Source: UBA4421 sp002704225 (GTDB lineage Bacteria; Pseudomonadota; Gammaproteobacteria; Pseudomonadales; Azotimanducaceae). From it: a stretch of 64,000 nt of DNA. Position 1 is the stretch's first letter. Each line of letters starts with the position of its first letter. Under the pieces are notes generated by a model that did not search any database, was not told the origin of the DNA, and saw only the letters and a program-made list of their open reading frames with translations. Both the position numbers and the translations under genes were made by a program. Shown here piece after piece: positions 62,215 to 64,000 of the stretch. The stretch is from NCBI GenBank assembly GCA_902556425.1, contig CACDWG010000011.1:19142-83141 (forward strand), in the 5' to 3' direction.

Positions 62215-62969
62215 TCGGCAATCCGAAAAATTGCATGATGTTCGATATCGACGGCTACACACTCGTTGTGCCAAAACGTCAGATAGAAGGCAATGAACTG
62301 ATGACCCTTACGCTCCCAGCGGTCTGTGACCACACTGCGCATGATGACTTCGTTGCCAACGCGCAGCGCCGAACGATGGGTGATCTTGGATTTCACATGA
62401 ATCCAGGCGGGCATTATGTATTCCTGCATCAAGGCCTCGTTGGCCAAAGACAGCAGGTAGTGGGGGTGAATATGTGTTCGATAAAGCGCATCGTCGTCGC
62501 CGATTTCGTCAGCGTATCTCTTGTTTTCCTGACCGCTAAGCTTCAATGCTCGGGGTGAAAAGACCTCGCCAACACACACGTTGTCCCAGGAAATTTCGGG
62601 CCTACCAGGCACCTTTAACTCGCCCTCCAGACCCAGATCTTCAGGCAGTTCCGTCATCGTTTGACTGGCAAGAATCGCCACCAGTTCACCGTGCTGGTTG
62701 GTCGCTGCCACCCCTTGGTTCGCGTCCGACCACTCAATGGTTAGCTGGTCTCCGTGGTAGCTCGGTTTGATCAATTTGACCTCAAGACAGCTATCGCCCA
62801 GCCATGACGCGCCGAATCGATCGACGAAAGGCTTGACCAAGTGACCATAAATCGCAACGCCGGGCACTAAGGCACCGCGAAAACCGTAACGACTGGCCAT
62901 CTCGTCGCTGTGCATGCGGTTTTCGCTGCTGGTACTGAAGTTGCGCGCGATTACTTGATACGCGGACAT
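62211..62969 (-). CDS. Hot-dog fold, MaoC/FAS1-like dehydratase-domain protein
   Basis: The 252-residue protein has an N-terminal hot-dog pattern, VIARNFSTSSENRMHSDEMA and YGFRGALVPGVAIYGHL (MaoC-like hydratase), and a second half with HIHPHYLLSLANEALM and DRWERKGHQFIAFY, consistent with a double hot-dog protein. It probably acts on an acyl-CoA. ATG 62969 has GAGGA at six bases; the ATG at 62975 is too close. It overlaps purN and its neighbour on the other side is a TRAP permease, so no pathway is clear. Confidence 0.75.
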   Translation of the reverse strand: MSAYQVIARNFSTSSENRMHSDEMASRYGFRGALVPGVAIYGHLVKPFVDRFGASWLGDSCLEVKLIKPSYHGDQLTIEWSDANQGVAATNQHGELVAILASQTMTELPEDLGLEGELKVPGRPEISWDNVCVGEVFSPRALKLSGQENKRYADEIGDDDALYRTHIHPHYLLSLANEALMQEYIMPAWIHVKSKITHRSALRVGNEVIMRSVVTDRWERKGHQFIAFYLTFWHNECVAVDIEHHAIFRIAE

Positions 62970-63056
62970 TGGCATTCCTCAAAGTGACAGATGGATGATG
63001 TGACGGGCGTTGGCTCGCCTCATTTGAGCGCGCAATTGTCGCCCTTCAGCGGCCGG

Positions 63057-64000
63057 TTATCCATAGGCTTGGGCAGGAAGCCAGGTCACAATCGCCTGCC
63101 AATTGAAAATAACGAGCATGCCAAGCACCTGCAGGGCGATGAAGGGTATGACACCGCGGTAGATGGTGGTGACATTAATACCTTCCGGTGCAACACCTTT
63201 GAGGTAGAAGATCGCAAACCCGACCGGTGGCGTGAGGAAACTCGTCTGCAAGCACACGGCAAACAGAATCGTGAACCACACAGGGTCGAAGCCAAGATTC
63301 GCGACCACAGGAGCCACCAAGGGCAACACGATAAGGGTCAGCTCGATCCAATCGAGAAAGAAGCCCAGTAAAAACGTCGCAAACAAGATCGCGATGATGA
63401 TGCCAGTGGGCTCAAAGGGCAGTGACAGCAGTGCGCCTTCTATCAGTTCGTCGCCGCCCAAACCCCGCAGTACCAACGAAAATGCGGTGGCTCCAAGCAG
63501 CACGGCGAAAATATAGGCGGTCGTGCGAGTGGTCTCTTGCAATACCTCGCGCATCACGGTGCGCGACATCTGCTTCTTCAAAATCGCAAGCAGCAGTGCG
63601 CCGCCCGCGCCAACGCCCGCTGCTTCGGTTGGTGTCGCCAAGCCCATGAAAATGCTGCCCAGTACAGCGAGAATCAGAAAACCCGGTGGCAAAATTGCCC
63701 AAAACAGCTCCTTGATTGCCGCCCAGTCTATGGGCTCACTTGGGGCAGCAGGCGCGCGCTCTGGCTGCAACCATCCCACCAGTAGCAGGTAGCCGATGTA
63801 TAAACCGCCGAGCAGAGCGCCGGGGAATACTGCGCCGAGAAACAAATCGCCGACGCTCATGGACATGCGATCAGCCATCAACACCAACATGATGCTCGGC
63901 GGTATCAGAATACCCAAGGTGCCGACGGCGCAGACGGTGCCCGCAGCCAAGGACTTGTCGTAGTTTTGCTCCAACATGGCAGGCAGGCCGAGGAGTGCTA
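63057..64000 (-). CDS. dctM: TRAP transporter large permease DctM, C-terminal part
   Basis: The frame reads from beyond the right edge (ALLGLPA before the internal Met at 63977) to a stop at 63057, giving about 313 residues of the DctM large permease. Signature parts are LPAMLEQNYDKSLAAGTV, GILIPPSIMLVLMA, ATPTEAAGVGAGGALL and TSFLTPPVGFAIFYLKG, with about nine hydrophobic segments. DctM, with DctQ and a periplasmic solute receptor, imports organic acids by Na+ or proton symport. DctQ/DctP lie outside the window, so the substrate cannot be inferred. The remaining 5' end is off the edge. Confidence 0.92.
   Translation of the reverse strand, partial: ALLGLPAMLEQNYDKSLAAGTVCAVGTLGILIPPSIMLVLMADRMSMSVGDLFLGAVFPGALLGGLYIGYLLLVGWLQPERAPAAPSEPIDWAAIKELFWAILPPGFLILAVLGSIFMGLATPTEAAGVGAGGALLLAILKKQMSRTVMREVLQETTRTTAYIFAVLLGATAFSLVLRGLGGDELIEGALLSLPFEPTGIIIAILFATFLLGFFLDWIELTLIVLPLVAPVVANLGFDPVWFTILFAVCLQTSFLTPPVGFAIFYLKGVAPEGINVTTIYRGVIPFIALQVLGMLVIFNWQAIVTWLPAQAYG

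Noticed and set aside
1..64000. CRISPR arrays, IS elements, integrases or prophage genes
   Set aside because: No regularly spaced repeats, transposase motifs or phage structural genes were seen on either strand.

Overview
The window reads as chromosome of a free-living, aerobic, heterotrophic gammaproteobacterium with mid-50s percent GC. The best taxonomic clues are gene orders typical of Gammaproteobacteria: bepA next to tusA-perM, dapA-bamC followed by a metallo-beta-lactamase gene, and mrcB beside TPR and M48 genes. Lipid-CoA genes, glycolate oxidase, TonB uptake and five luciferase-like, possibly F420-dependent, oxidoreductases would suit a marine OMG/Cellvibrionales-type lineage; that placement is inference. 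I see no rRNA, tRNA, CRISPR array, IS element or prophage. Both edges cut genes: bepA on the left and a TRAP-type dctM on the right.

Layout. 0-8.2 kb: bepA (partial), tusA-perM, a large zinc metalloprotease lipoprotein, dapA-bamC-MBL hydrolase and a CnoX/YbbN-like thioredoxin-TPR protein. 8.2-8.8 kb: a 619-base non-coding region rich in inverted repeats. 8.8-12.2 kb: a glutamine-synthetase-like ligase, a class I amidotransferase, and DUF1232 and DUF3108 genes. 12.3-15.2 kb: acyl-CoA synthetase plus CaiB-type CoA transferase. 15.2-17.5 kb: ECF sigma factor with an anti-sigma factor carrying a bactofilin-like repeat domain. 17.6-25.3 kb: MFS carrier, second acyl-CoA synthetase, amidohydrolase, class C-type serine hydrolase, nitronate monooxygenase and small lipoprotein. 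25.5-28.7 kb: a truncated S9 peptidase butted against a DUF3089 gene, then dihydroorotase and RidA. 28.9-35.4 kb: glcDEF and two MFS carriers. 35.5-41.6 kb: envelope genes (M48-TPR protease, TPR lipoprotein, PBP1b, two paralogous small barrels). 41.7-44.0 kb: TPP riboswitch and TonB-dependent receptor. 44.0-53.3 kb: DsbA-like and glutaredoxin-like genes, five luciferase-like oxidoreductases, phosphotransferase, histidine phosphatase, lytic transglycosylase and a YkgJ cysteine-cluster gene. 53.3-64 kb: HAD phosphatase, frameshifted acyl-CoA synthetase, MBL hydrolase, degraded hybrid kinase, acyltransferase, MATE exporter, inositol-phosphatase-family enzyme, purN, hot-dog protein and dctM.

Themes. 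One is activation and handling of CoA thioesters (three AMP-forming ligases, CaiB, hot-dog protein, an acyltransferase, and a phosphotransferase of the kind found near acyl-CoA dehydrogenases), probably with flavin/F420 redox enzymes. A second is envelope biogenesis (bepA, bamC, mrcB, lytic transglycosylase, DsbA, barrels). A third is scavenging of organic matter (glycolate oxidase, TonB receptor under thiamine control, TRAP permease, amidohydrolase).

Four loci look damaged: an in-frame TGA in a barrel gene, a seven-A frameshift in an acyl-CoA synthetase, a hybrid kinase lacking its His, ATPase core and an uninterrupted frame, and an S9 peptidase cut to its N-terminus. The strongest unusual signals are the riboswitch-receptor unit with a hairpin at the ribosome-binding site, the structured leader before the glutamine-synthetase-like gene, the sigma/anti-sigma-bactofilin pair and the luciferase-like cluster. 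No single wholly new system is proven by sequence alone.
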